Source of the DNA: Hippopus hippopus
Lineage: Eukaryota; Mollusca; Bivalvia; Cardiida; Cardiidae
Assembly: GCA_946811185.2 (NCBI GenBank)
Contig: OX328112.1
Span: 28,669,442-28,733,441 of the forward strand
Direction of reading: 5' to 3'
Length of the DNA: 64,000 bases
Shown piece after piece: positions 22,071 to 35,097 of the stretch. The translations under genes and the position numbers were made by a program. The number at the start of each line of letters is the position of its first letter. Position 1 is the stretch's first letter. The notes below the pieces were generated by a model. That model was given only the letters and a program-made list of their open reading frames with translations. It searched no databases and had not been told where the DNA came from.

Positions 22071-23258
22071 AGAGAGCAATGAGGGCTATGATGGCCCTTA
22101 ATTGCTTACATGAGGCTTTTAACATACATTACCCATTTCCAATAATTTCCGGGATATAATGACAAACATTCTGAGAAACTTTCACTATTTTTGGACTTCA
22201 AATACGGCCTATAGAGTGAGTACAAGCTATTTCTGGAATTTTTCTCCATGACCTACTTTTAAGCTCAACATTGCCTGTTTTTCAAACTTGTAGAAATTAT
22301 GAAGATAAACATTCTACTGATCCTTCATGAGTATTTGAGAGAAAATATGGCCTGTAGAGTGTGCAAAAATTTTTGTCCAAGATTTAATGTAGTGACCTAG
22401 TTTTTGATTCAACATGGCCCATTTTCAAACTCATTTAAGGTATCATCAAGACAAACATTCTGACCTTGTTTCAAGAGTGATGTGAAAATGTGGCCTCTAG
22501 AGTGTACATAAGGGTTGTCAAAGATTAAACCTGGTGTTTTCGTTTTTGATCTGATGTGACCCGTTTTCAAACTTGTTCAAGCAAAAGTATTGTACCGAAA
22601 ATGTGGCTTCTAGAGTGTACTTTAGGTTTTTCTAAGGCTTCACCAAGTGACTTTCTTTTTGACCAAACATGACCCATTTTCAAATTTGTCCAAGATATTA
22701 TCCACAAAATTATTCTGAGAAACACTAGTTAGTATTGGACTGAAACTGAGGCTTCTAGAGCTATAGAGGGTTTTTCAAGGATTTGACCTAGTGACCTAGT
22801 TTTTCACCCTACATGACTCATCTTGTTCCAGATATAATAAAGACAAACATTCTGACAGAAAATGTGGACTCCAGACTGTACCTAAGGCTCTGTCTAAGAT
22901 TTGATATTGTGACCTTGTTTTTTACTCTACATGACCCATCTTTTGAACCTATCATAGACATCATCAGGGCAAAGATTCTGACCACAATTCATTAGAATCA
23001 TACTGAAAATGTGGCCTCTAGAGTGTAAACAATGTTTTTCTAAGATTCGACCTGTTGACGTAGTTTTTGACCTGACATGACCTATTTTCAAAGTCGTGAG
23101 ATATCATCAAGACAAAAATTCTGTCCAAGTTTCATGAGTATCGGACTTAAAAAGGTGGCCTCTAGAGCATGCACAAGGTAAAGGTTGACGACGCACCATG
23201 CGCGACACACGATGGACACACAAAAGCTCACCTTGGGCACTATGTGGTCAGGTGAGCT
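22071..23258 (+). mobile_element. Element M of the array (reference copy in U1), 8 monomers
   Basis: It starts with GAGGGCTATGATGGCCCTTA. Eight monomer marks lie near 22,203, 22,347, 22,491, 22,604, 22,745, 22,863, 23,010 and 23,157. It equals S plus one inserted tetramer. Its 3' hairpin, AGCTCACCTTGGGCAC/GTGGTCAGGTGAGCT, has a wobble and a mismatch, so it is weaker than those of L and S. Separated from L by a ~65-base linker containing CATGCATTGTATGGATTGAA. Confidence 0.75.
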
Positions 23259-23326
23259 AAAAAATCATGAACATGCATTGTATGGATAGAAGAAACAATA
23301 AGAAAAACTATACTAGCATTCGGACT

Positions 23327-23953
23327 AGAGGGCCATGATGGCCCTTAAGTCGCTTATCTGAGGCTTTTGACCATACATCATCAATTTCCAATCTCTTCCA
23401 GGATATAATGACGAACATTCTGACAAACTTTTGCTATTATTGGACTTTAAATATGGTCTTTAGAGTGAATATAAACTGTTTTGAATTTTTCTCAGTGACC
23501 TGCTTTTAAGCTCAACATTGCCTGTTTTTCATACTCGTAGAAATCATCAAGACAAACATTTTGACAAAAACTGGACTCTAGAGGGTACCTAAGGCTTTTT
23601 CTAAGATTTGATATAGTGACCTAGTTTTTTACCCTACATGACCCATTTTTGAACTCATCAGAGATATCATAAAGGCAAAGATTCTGAGCACAATTCATGA
23701 GAATCGTACTGAAAATGTGGCCTCTAGAGTGTAAACAAGGTTTTTCTAAGATTCGACCTGTTGACCTAGTTTTTTCAAAGTTGTCTGAGATATCATCAAG
23801 ACAAAAATTCTGACTAGGTTTCATGAGTATCAGACTGAAAATGTGGCCTATAAAGTGTGCATAAGGTAAAAGTTGACGATGCACAATGCACAACTCTCAA
23901 GAAGGACGATGGACACAAAAGCTCACCTTGAGCACTGTGTGCTCAGGTGAGCT
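23327..23953 (+). mobile_element. Element S of the array (reference copy in U1), 4 monomers
   Basis: It starts with AGAGGGCCATGATGGCCCTT. Monomer marks near 23,451, 23,573, 23,721 and 23,843. It carries only the first monomer and a three-monomer tail, the frame shared by L and M. It ends in the hairpin AGCTCACCTTGAGCAC/GTGCTCAGGTGAGCT: a 15-bp stem with one bulged T and a 3-base loop. Confidence 0.75.
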
Positions 23954-26900
23954 AAAATTTAATGATCATGCATTGTATGGATAGAAGAAACAATAATAAA
24001 ACTATACTAGCATTCAGACTAGAGGGCCATGAGGGCCATGATGGCCCTTAAGTCGCTTACCTGAGGCTTTTGACCATACATTATCCATTTCCAATATATT
24101 GAGGTATATAATAATGGACATTCTGACAAACTTCACTATTATTGGACTTCAAATATGGCCTATAGAGTGAATACAAGCTTTTTCTGGAATTTGTCTCAGT
24201 GACCTACTTTAAAGCTCAACATTGCCTGTTTTTCAAACTCTTAGAAATTATCCAGACAAAAATTCTACTAACTTTCATGAGTATTTGAGAGAAAATGTGG
24301 CCTGTAGAGTGTGCACGTGTTTTTTTGAGATTTGATTTAGTGACCTAGTTTTGATCCAACATGGCCCATTTTCAAATTCATTTAAGATATCAAGACAAAC
24401 ATTCTGACCAAGTTTCAAGATTGATTTAAAAATGTTGCCTGTAGAGTGTACATAAGGGTTGTCAAAGATTAAACCTGGTGATTTAGTTTTTGATCTGATG
24501 TGACCCGTTTTCAAACTTGTTCAAGCAAAAGTATTGTACCGAAAATGTGGCTTCTAAAGTGTACATAAGGTTTTTTCTAAGGCTTCACCTAATGAGTTTC
24601 TTTTTGACCAAACATGACCCATTTTTGAACTTGTCCAAGATATTATCCACAAAAGTATTCTGACAAACTTTCATCAGTATTGGACTGAAAATGAGGCCTC
24701 TAGAAAGTACACACTGTTTTTCAAAGATTTGACCAAATGACCTAGTTTTTCATCCAGCCTGACCTATTTTGTTCCAGATATAATCACGACAAACATTTTG
24801 ACAAAAAAATGTGGACTCTAGAGTGTACCTAAGGCTTTTTCTAAGATTTGATAATTATAGTGACCTTGTTTTTTATCCTACACAACCCATTTTTTGAACT
24901 CATCATAGACATCAATGCAAAGATTCTGAACACAATTCATGAGAATAGTATTGAAAATGTGGCCTCTAGAGTGTACATAAGGGTTGTCAAAGATTAAACC
25001 TGGTGATTTAGTTTTTGATCTGATGTGACCCGTTTTCAAACTTGTTCAAGCAAAAGAATTGTACAGAAAATGTGGCTTCTAAAGTGTACATAAGGTTTTT
25101 TCTAAGGCTTCACCTAATGAGTTTCTTTTTGACCAAACATGACCCATATTTGAACTTGTCCAAGATATTATCCACAAAAATATTCTGACAAACTTTCATC
25201 AGTATTGGACTGAAAATGAGACCTCTAGAGTGTACGCACATTTTTTCAAAGATATGACCTAGTGACCTAGTTTTTCATGTAACATGACCCACCTTTATCC
25301 TGATATAAGCAAGCCAAACATTCTGACAGAAAATGTATATCTAAGGCTTTTTCTTAGATTTTATATAGTGACCTTGTTTTTTACCCTTTATGACCCATCT
25401 TTTGAACCTATCATAGACATCATCAAGGCAAAGATTTTGAACACAATTCATGAGAATCATACTGAAAATGTGGCCTCTGGAGTGTAAACAAGGTTTTTCT
25501 AAGATTTGACCTATTGACCTAGTTTTTTGACCTGACATGACCTGTTTTCAAAGTCATCTAAGATATCATGAAGACAAAAAATCTGACCAAGTTTCATGAG
25601 TTTCAGACAAAGTGTGGCCTCCAGAGCATGCACAAGGTAAAAATGGACAATGGACGATGCACAATGCACGACACATGATGGATGATGGTCACACAAAAGC
25701 TTACCTTGAGTACTATGTGCTCAGGTGAGCTAGAAATTCATGAACATGCATTGTATGGATTGAAGGAACGATAAAACCTATACAAGCATTCAGACTAGAG
25801 AGCAATGAGGGCTATGATGGCCCTTAATTGCTTACCTGAGGCTTTTAACATACATTACCCATTTCCAATAATTTCCGGGATATAATGACAAACATTCTGA
25901 GAAACTTTCACTATTTTTGGACTTCAAATACGGCCTATAGAGTGAGTACAAGCTATTTCTGGAATTTTTCTCCATGACCTACCTTTAAGCTCAACATTGC
26001 CTGTTTTTCAAACTTGTAGAAATTATGAAGATAAACATTCTACTGACCCTTCATGAGTATTTGAGAGAAAATATGGCCTGTAGAGTGTGCAAAAATTTTT
26101 GTCCAAGATTTAATGTAGTGACCTAGTTTTTGATCCAACATGGCCCATTTTCAAACTCATTTAAGGTATCATCAAGACAAACATTCTGACCTTGTTTCAA
26201 GAGTGATGTGAAAATGGCCTCTAGAGTGTACATAAGGGTTGTCAAAGATTAAACTTGGTGTTTTCGTTTTTGATCTGATGTGACCCGTTTTCAAACTTGT
26301 TCAAGCAAAAGTATTGTACCGAAAATGTGGCTTCTAGAGTGTACTTTAGGTTTTTCTAAGGCTTCACCAAGTGACTTTCTTTTTGACCAAACATGACCCA
26401 TTTTCAAACTTGTCCAAGATATTATCGACAAAAATATTCTGAGAAACATTAGTCAGTATTGGACTGAAACTGAGGCTTCTAGAGCTATAGACGGTTTTTC
26501 AAGGATTTGACCTAGTGACCTAGTTTATCACCCTACATGACTCATCTTGTTCCAGATATAATAAAGACAAACATTCTGACAGAAAATGTGGACTCCAGAC
26601 TGTACCTAAGGCTCTGTCTAAGATTTGATATTGTGACCTTGTTTTTTACTCTACATGACCCATCTTTTGAACCTATCATAGACATCATCAGGGCAAAGAT
26701 TCTGACCACAATTCATTAGAATCATACTGAAAATGTGGCCTCTAGAGTGTAAACAATGTTTTTCTAAGATTCGACCTGTTGACGTAGTTTTTGACCTGAC
26801 ATGACCTATTTTCAAAGTCGTGAGATATCATGAAGACAAAAATTCTGTCCAAGTTTCATGAGTATCGGACTTAAAAAGGTGGCCTCTAGAGCATGCACAA

Positions 26901-27647
26901 GGTAAAGGTTGACGACGCACCATGCGCGACACACGATGGACACACAAAAGCTCACCTTGGGCACTATGTGGTCAGGTGAGCTAAAAAATCATGAACATGC
27001 ATTGTATGGATAGAAGAAACAATAAGAAAAACTATACTAGCATTCGGACTAGAGGGCCATGATGGCCCTTAAGTCGCTTATCTGAGGCTTTTGACCATAC
27101 ATCATCAATTTCCAATCTCTTCCAGGATATAATGACGAACATTCTGACAAACTTTTGCTATTATTGGACTTTAAATATGGTCTTTAGAGTGAATATAAAC
27201 TGTTTTGAATTTTTCTCAGTGACCTACTTTTAAGCTCAACATTGCCTGTTTTTCATACTCGTAGAAATTATGAAGACAAACATTTTGACAAAAACTGTGG
27301 ACTCTAGAGGGTACCTAAGGCTTTTTCTAAGATTTGATATAGTGACCTAGTTTTTTACCCTACATGACCCATTTTTGAACTCATCAGAGATATCATAAAG
27401 GCAAAGATTCTGAGCACAATTCATGAGAATCGTACTGAAAATGTGGCCTCTAGAGTGTAAACAAGGTTTTTCTAAGATTCGACCTGTTGACCTAGTTTTT
27501 TCAAAGTTGTCTGAGATATCATTAAGACAAAAATTCTGACTAGGTTTCATGAGTATCAGACTGAAAATGTGGCCTCTAGAGTGTGCATAAGGTAAAAGTT
27601 GACGATGCACAATGCACAACTCTCAAGAAGGACGATGGACACACAAA
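23920..27647 (+). repeat. Array unit U2 (B haplotype), 3,728 bp
   Basis: Hairpins at 23,920 (S-type), 25,698 (L), 26,949 (M). B marks: TCATGAGTATTTGAGAG, GACCTAGTTTTGATCC, TATTGAAAATGTGG, CATGTAACATGACC near 25,277, GGCCTCCAGAGC near 25,617, CTACCTTTAAGC near 25,979, GTGAAAATGGCCTC near 26,208 and GTTTATCACC near 26,523. Confidence 0.9.
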
Positions 27648-30600
27648 AGCTCACCTTGAGCACTGTGTGCTCAGGTGAGCTAAAATTTAATGATCATGCA
27701 TGTATGGATAGAAGAAACAATAATAAAACTATACTAGCATTCAGACTAGAGGGCCATGAGGGCCATGATGGCCCTTAAGTCGCTTACCTGAGGCTTTTGA
27801 CCATACATTATCCATTTCCAATATATTGAGGGATATAATAATGGACATTCTGACAAACTTCACTATTATTGGACTTCAAATATGGCCTATAGAGTGAATA
27901 CAAGCTTTTTCTGGAATTTGTCTCAGTGACCTACTTTAAAGCTCAACATTGCCTGTTTTTCAAACTCTTAGAAATTATCCAGACAAAAATTCTACTAACT
28001 TTCGTGAGTATTTGAGAGAAAATGTGGCCTGTAGAGTGTGCACGTGTTTTTTTGAGATTTGATTTAGTGACCAAGTTTTGATCCAACATGGCCCATTTTC
28101 AAATTCATTTAAGATATCAAGACAAACATTCTGACCAAGTTTCAAGATTGATTTAAAAATGTTGCCTGTAGAGTGTACATAAGGGTTGTCAAAGATTAAA
28201 CCTGGTGATTTAGTTTTTGATCTGATGTGACCCGTTTTCAAACTTGTTCAAGCAAAAGTATTGTACCGAAAATGTGGCTTTTAAAGTGTACATAAGGTTT
28301 TTTCTAAGGCTTCACCTAATGAGTTTCTTTTTGACCAAACATGACCCATTTTTGAACTTGTCCAAGATATAATCCACAAAAGTATTCTGACAAACTTTCA
28401 TCAGTATTGGACTGAAAATGAGGCCTCTAGAAAGTACACAGTTTTTCAAAGATTTGACCAAATGACCTAGTTTTTCATCTAGCCTGACCTATCTTGTTCC
28501 AGATATAATCAGGACAAACATTTTGACAAAAAAATGTGGACTCTAGAGTGTACCTAAGGCTTTTTCTAAGATTTGATAATTATAGTGACCTTGTTTTTTT
28601 ATCCTACACGACCCATTTTTTGAACTCATCATAGACATCAATGCAAAGATTCTGAACACAATTCATGAGAATAGTATTGAAAATGTGGCCTCTAGAGTGT
28701 ACATAAGGGTTGTCAAAGATTAAACCTGGTGATTTAGTTTTTGATCTGATGTGACCCGTTTTCAAACTTGTTCAAGCAAAAGAATTGTACAGAAAATGTG
28801 GCTTCTAAAGTGTACATAAGGTTTTTTCTAAGGCTTCACCTAATGAGTTTCTTTTTGACCAAACATGACCCATATTTGAACTTGTCCAAGATATTATCCA
28901 CAAAAATATTCTGACAAACTTTCATCAGTATTGGACTGAAAATGAGACCTCTAGAGTGTACGCACATTTTTTCAAAGATATGACCTAGTGACCTAGTTTT
29001 TCATGTAACATGACCCACCTTTATCCTGATATAAGCAAGCCAAACATTCTGACAGAAAATGTATATCTAAGGCTTTTTCTTAGATTTTATATAGTGACCT
29101 TGTTTTTTACCCTTTATGACCCATCTTTTGAACCTATCATAGACATCATCAAGGCAAAGATTTTGAACACAATTCATGAGAATCATACTGAAAATGTGGC
29201 CTCTGGAGTGTAAACAAGGTTTTTCTAAGATTTGACCTATTGACCTAGTTTTTTGACCTGACATGACCTGTTTTCAAAGTCATCTAAGATATCATGAAGA
29301 CAAAAAATCTGACCAAGTTTCATGAGTTTCAGACAAAGTGTGGCCTCCAGAGCATGCACAAGGTAAAAATGGACAATGGACGATGCACAATGCACGACAC
29401 ATGATGGATGATGGTCACACAAAAGCTTACCTTGAGTACTATGTGCTCAGGTGAGCTAGAAATTCATGAACATGCATTGTATGGATTGAAGGAACGATAA
29501 AACCTATACTAGCATTCAGACTAGAGAGCAATGAGGGCTATGATGGCCCTTAATTGCTTACCTGAGGCTTTTAACATACATTACCCATTTCCAATAATTT
29601 CCGGGATATAATGACAAACATTCTGAGAAACTTTCACTATTTTTGGACTTCAAATACGGCCTATAGAGTGAGTACAAGCTATTTCTGGAATTTTTCTCCA
29701 TGACCTACCTTTAAGCTCAACATTGCCTGTTTTTCAAACTTGTAGAAATTATGAAGATAAACATTCTACTGACCCTTCATGAGTATTTGAGAGAAAATAT
29801 GGCCTGTAGAGTGTGCAAAAATTTTTGTCCAAGATTTAATGTAGTGACCTAGTTTTTGATCCAACATGGCCCATTTTCAAACTCATTTAAGGTATCATCA
29901 AGACAAACATTCTGACCTTGTTTCAAGAGTGATGTGAAAATGGCCTCTAGAGTGTACATAAGGGTTGTCAAAGATTAAACTTGGTGTTTTCGTTTTTGAT
30001 CTGATGTGACCCGTTTTCAAACTTGTTCAAGCAAAAGTATTGTACCGAAAATGTGGCTTCTAGAGTGTACTTTAGGTTTTTCTAAGGCTTCACCAAGTGA
30101 CTTTCTTTTTGACCAAACATGACCCATTTTCAAACTTGTCCAAGATATTATCGACAAAAATATTCTGAGAAACATTAGTCAGTATTGGACTGAAACTGAG
30201 GCTTCTAGAGCTATAGACGGTTTTTCAAGGATTTGACCTAGTGACCTAGTTTATCACCCTACATGACTCATCTTGTTCCAGATATAATAAAGACAAACAT
30301 TCTGACAGAAAATGTGGACTCCAGACTGTACCTAAGGCTCTGTCTAAGATTTGATATTGTGACCTTGTTTTTTACTCTACATGACCCATCTTTTGAACCT
30401 ATCATAGACATCATCAGGGCAAAGATTCTGACCACAATTCATTAGAATCATACTGAAAATGTGGCCTCTAGAGTGTAAACAATGTTTTTCTAAGATTCGA
30501 CCTGTTGACGTAGTTTTTGACCTGACATGACCTATTTTCAAAGTCGTGAGATATCATGAAGACAAAAATTCTGTCCAAGTTTCATGAGTATCGGACTTAA

Positions 30601-31373
30601 AAAGGTGGCCTCTAGAGCATGCACAAGGTAAAGGTTGACGACGCACCATGCGCGACACACGATGGACACACAAAAGCTCACCTTGGGCACTATGTGGTCA
30701 GGTGAGCTAAAAAATCATGAACATGCATTGTATGGATAGAAGAAACAATAAGAAAAACTATACTAGCATTCGGACTAGAGGGCCATGATGGCCCTTAAGT
30801 CGCTTATCTGAGGCTTTTGACCATACATCATCAATTTCCAATATCTTCCAGGATATAATGACGAACATTCTGACAAACTTTTGCTATTATTGGACTTTAA
30901 ATATGGTCTTTAGAGTGAATATAAACTGTTTTGAATTTTTCTCAGTGACCTACTTTTAAGCTCAACATTGCCTGTTTTTCATACTCGTAGAAATTATGAA
31001 GACAAACATTTTGACAAAAACTGTGGACTCTAGAGGGTACCTAAGGCTTTTTCTAAGATTTGATATAGTGACCTAGTTTTTTACCCTACATGACCCATTT
31101 TTGAACTCATCAGAGATATCATAAAGGCAAAGATTCTGAGCACAATTCATGAGAATCGTACTGAAAATGTGGCCTCTAGAGTGTAAACAAGGTTTTTCTA
31201 AGATTCGACCTGTTGACCTAGTTTTTTCAAAGTTGTCTGAGATATCATTAAGACAAAAATTCTGACTAGGTTTCATGAGTATCAGACTGAAAATGTGGCC
31301 TCTAGAGTGTGCATAAGGTAAAAGTTGACGATGCACAATGCACAACTCTCAAGAAGGACGATGGACACACAAA
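27648..31373 (+). repeat. Array unit U3 (A/B recombinant), 3,726 bp
   Basis: Hairpins at 27,648, 29,424 and 30,675. It carries A marks up to the shortened GTACACAGTTTTTC (28,434), then B marks from TATTGAAAATGTGG (28,675) onward, including GGCCTCCAGAGC and CTACCTTTAAGC. The switch lies within about 28.45-28.68 kb. Confidence 0.9.
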
Positions 31374-34300
31374 AGCTCACCTTGAGCACTGTGTGCTCAG
31401 GTGAGCTAAAATTTAATGATCATGCATGTATGGATAGAAGAAACAATAATAAAACTATACTAGCATTCAGACTAGAGGGCCATGAGGGCCATGATGGCCC
31501 TTAAGTCGCTTACCTGAGGCTTTTGACCATACATTATCCATTTCCAATATATTGAGGGATATAATAATGGACATTCTGACAAACTTCACTATTATTGGAC
31601 TTCAAATATGGCCTATAGAGTGAATACAAGCTTTTTCTGGAATTTGTCTCAGTGACCTACTTTAAAGCTCAACATTGCCTGTTTTTCAAACTCTTAGAAA
31701 TTATCCAGACAAAAATTCTACTAACTTTCGTGAGTATTTGAGAGAAAATGTGGCCTGTAGAGTGTGCACGTGTTTTTTTGAGATTTGATTTAGTGACCAA
31801 GTTTTGATCCAACATGGCCCATTTTCAAATTCATTTAAGATATCAAGACAAACATTCTGACCAAGTTTCAAGATTGATTTAAAAATGTTGCCTGTAGAGT
31901 GTACATAAGGGTTGTCAAAGATTAAACCTGGTGATTTAGTTTTTGATCTGATGTGACCCGTTTTCAAACTTGTTCAAGCAAAAGTATTGTACCGAAAATG
32001 TGGCTTTTAAAGTGTACATAAGGTTTTTTCTAAGGCTTCACCTAATGAGTTTCTTTTTGACCAAACATGACCCATTTTTGAACTTGTCCAAGATATAATC
32101 CACAAAAGTATTCTGACAAACTTTCATCAGTATTGGACTGAAAATGAGGCCTCTAGAAAGTACACAGTTTTTCAAAGATTTGACCAAATGACCTAGTTTT
32201 TCATCTAGCCTGACCTATCTTGTTCCAGATATAATCAGGACAAACATTTTGACAAAAAAATGTGGACTCTAGAGTGTACCTAAGGCTTTTTCTAAGATTT
32301 GATAATTATAGTGACCTTGTTTTTTTATCCTACACGACCCATTTTTTGAACTCATCATAGACATCAATGCAAAGATTCTGAACACAATTCATGAGAATAG
32401 TATTGAAAATGTGGCCTCTAGAGTGTACATAAGGGTTGTCAAAGATTAAACCTGGTGATTTAGTTTTTGATCTGATGTGACCCGTTTTCAAACTTGTTCA
32501 AGCAAAAGAATTGTACAGAAAATGTGGCTTCTAAAGTGTACATAAGGTTTTTTCTAAGGCTTCACCTAATGAGTTTCTTTTTGACCAAACATGACCCATA
32601 TTTGAACTTGTCCAAGATATTATCCACAAAAATATTCTGACAAACTTTCATCAGTATTGGACTGAAAATGAGACCTCTAGAGTGTACGCACATTTTTTCA
32701 AAGATATGACCTAGTGACCTAGTTTTTCATGTAACATGACCCACCTTTATCCTGATATAAGCAAGCCAAACATTCTGACAGAAAATGTATATCTAAGGCT
32801 TTTTCTTAGATTTTATATAGTGACCTTGTTTTTTACCCTTTATGACCCATCTTTTGAACCTATCATAGACATCATCAAGGCAAAGATTTTGAACACAATT
32901 CATGAGAATCATACTGAAAATGTGGCCTCTGGAGTGTAAACAAGGTTTTTCTAAGATTTGACCTATTGACCTAGTTTTTTGACCTGACATGACCTGTTTT
33001 CAAAGTCATCTAAGATATCATGAAGACAAAAAATCTGACCAAGTTTCATGAGTTTCAGACAAAGTGTGGCCTCTAGAGCATGCACAAGGTAAAAATGGAC
33101 AATGGACGATGCACAATGCACGACACATGATGGATGATGGTCACACAAAAGCTTACCTTGAGTACTATGTGCTCAGGTGAGCTAGAAATTCATGAACATG
33201 CATTGTATGGATTGAAGGAACGATAAAACCTATACTAGCATTCAGACTAGAGAGCAATGAGGGCTATGATGGCCCTTAATTGCTTACATGAGGCTTTTAA
33301 CATACATTACCCATTTCCAATAATTTCCGGGATATAATGACAAACATTCTGAGAAACTTTCACTATTTTTGGACTTCAAATACGGCCTATAGAGTGAGTA
33401 CAAGCTATTTCTGGAATTTTTCTCCATGACCTACTTTTAAGCTCAACATTGCCTGTTTTTCAAACTTGTAGAAATTATGAAGATAAACATTCTACTGATC
33501 CTTCATGAGTATTTGAGAGAAAATATGGCCTGTAGAGTGTGGAAAAATTTTTGTCCAAGATTTAATGTAGTGACCTAGTTTTTGATTCAACATGGCCCAT
33601 TTTCAAACTCATTTAAGGTATCATCAAGACAAACATTCTGACCTTGTTTCAAGAGTGATGTGAAAATGTGGCCTCTAGAGTGTACATAAGGGTTGTCAAA
33701 GATTAAACCTGGTGTTTTCGTTTTTGATCTGATGTGACCCGTTTTCAAACTTGTTCAAGCAAAAGTATTGTACCGAAAATGTGGCTTCTAGAGTGTACTT
33801 TAGGTTTTTCTAAGGCTTCACCAAGTGACTTTCTTTTTGACCAAACATGACCCATTTTCAAATTTGTCCAAGATATTATCCACAAAATTATTCTGAGAAA
33901 CACTACTTAGTATTGGACTGAAACTGAGGCTTCTAGAGCTATAGAGGGTTTTTCAAGGATTTGACCTAGTGACCTAGTTTTTCACCCTACATGACTCATC
34001 TTGTTCCAGATATAATAAAGACAAACATTCTGACAGAAAATGTGGACTCCAGACTGTACCTAAGGCTCTGTCTAAGATTTGATATTGTGACCTTGTTTTT
34101 TACTCTACATGACCCATCTTTTGAACCTATCATAGACATCATCAGGGCAAAGATTCTGACCACAATTCATTAGAATCATACTGAAAATGTGGCCTCTAGA
34201 GTGTAAACAATGTTTTTCTAAGATTCGACCTGTTGACGTAGTTTTTGACCTGACATGACCTATTTTCAAAGTCGTGAGATATCATCAAGACAAAAATTCT

Positions 34301-35097
34301 GTCCAAGTTTCATGAGTATCGGACTTAAAAAGGTGGCCTCTAGAGCATGCACAAGGTAAAGGTTGACGACGCACAATGCGCGACACACGATGGACACACA
34401 AAAGCTCACCTTGGGCACTATGTGGTCAGGTGAGCTAAAAAATCATGAACATGCATTGTATGGATAGAAGAAACAATAAGAAAAACTATACTAGCATTCG
34501 GACTAGAGGGCCATGATGGCCCTTAAGTCGCTTATCTGAGGCTTTTGACCATACATCATCAATTTCCAATATCTTCCAGGATATAATGACGAACATTCTG
34601 ACAAACTTTTGCTATTATTGGACTTTAAATATGGTCTTTAGAGTGAATATAAACTGTTTTGAATTTTTCTCAGTGACCTGCTTTTAAGCTCAACATTGCC
34701 TGTTTTTCATACTCGTAGAAATCATCAAGACAAACATTTTGACAAAAACTGGACTCTAGAGGGTACCTAAGGCTTTTTCTAAGATTTGATATAGTGACCT
34801 AGTTTTTTACCCTACATGACCCATTTTTGAACTCATCAGAGATATCATAAAGGCAAAGATTCTGAGCACAATTCATGAGAATCGTACTGAAAATGTGGCC
34901 TCTAGAGTGTAAACAAGGTTTTTCTAAGATTCGACCTGTTGACCTAGTTTTTTCAAAGTTGTCTGAGATATCATCAAGACAAAAATTCTGACTAGGTTTC
35001 ATGAGTATCAGACTGAAAATGTGGCCTATAAAGTGTGCATAAGGTAAAAGTTGACGATGCACAATGCACAACTCTCAAGAAGGACGATGGACACAAA
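31374..35097 (+). repeat. Array unit U4 (A/B/A mosaic), 3,724 bp
   Basis: Hairpins at 31,374, 33,150 and 34,403. A marks to ~32.2 kb, a B patch at ~32.40-32.73 kb (TATTGAAAATGTGG, CATGTAACATG), then A marks again from GGCCTCTAGAGC (33,069), with GCTTACATGAGG and GATTCAACATGG. It shares the A-to-B switch with U3, consistent with a one-unit duplication. Confidence 0.9.

Larger units (their letters stand above)
20197..23919 (+). repeat. Array unit U1 (A haplotype), 3,723 bp
   Basis: Hairpins: S-type at 20,197, L-type at 21,972, M-type at 23,225. A-haplotype marks: TCGTGAGTATTTGAGAG near 20,553, GACCAAGTTTTGATCC near 20,618, a 2-base shortened GTACACAGTTTTTC near 20,985, TATTTAAAAATGG near 21,226, GTGATCTAG near 21,536, GCTTACATGAGG near 22,105. 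Confidence 0.9.
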
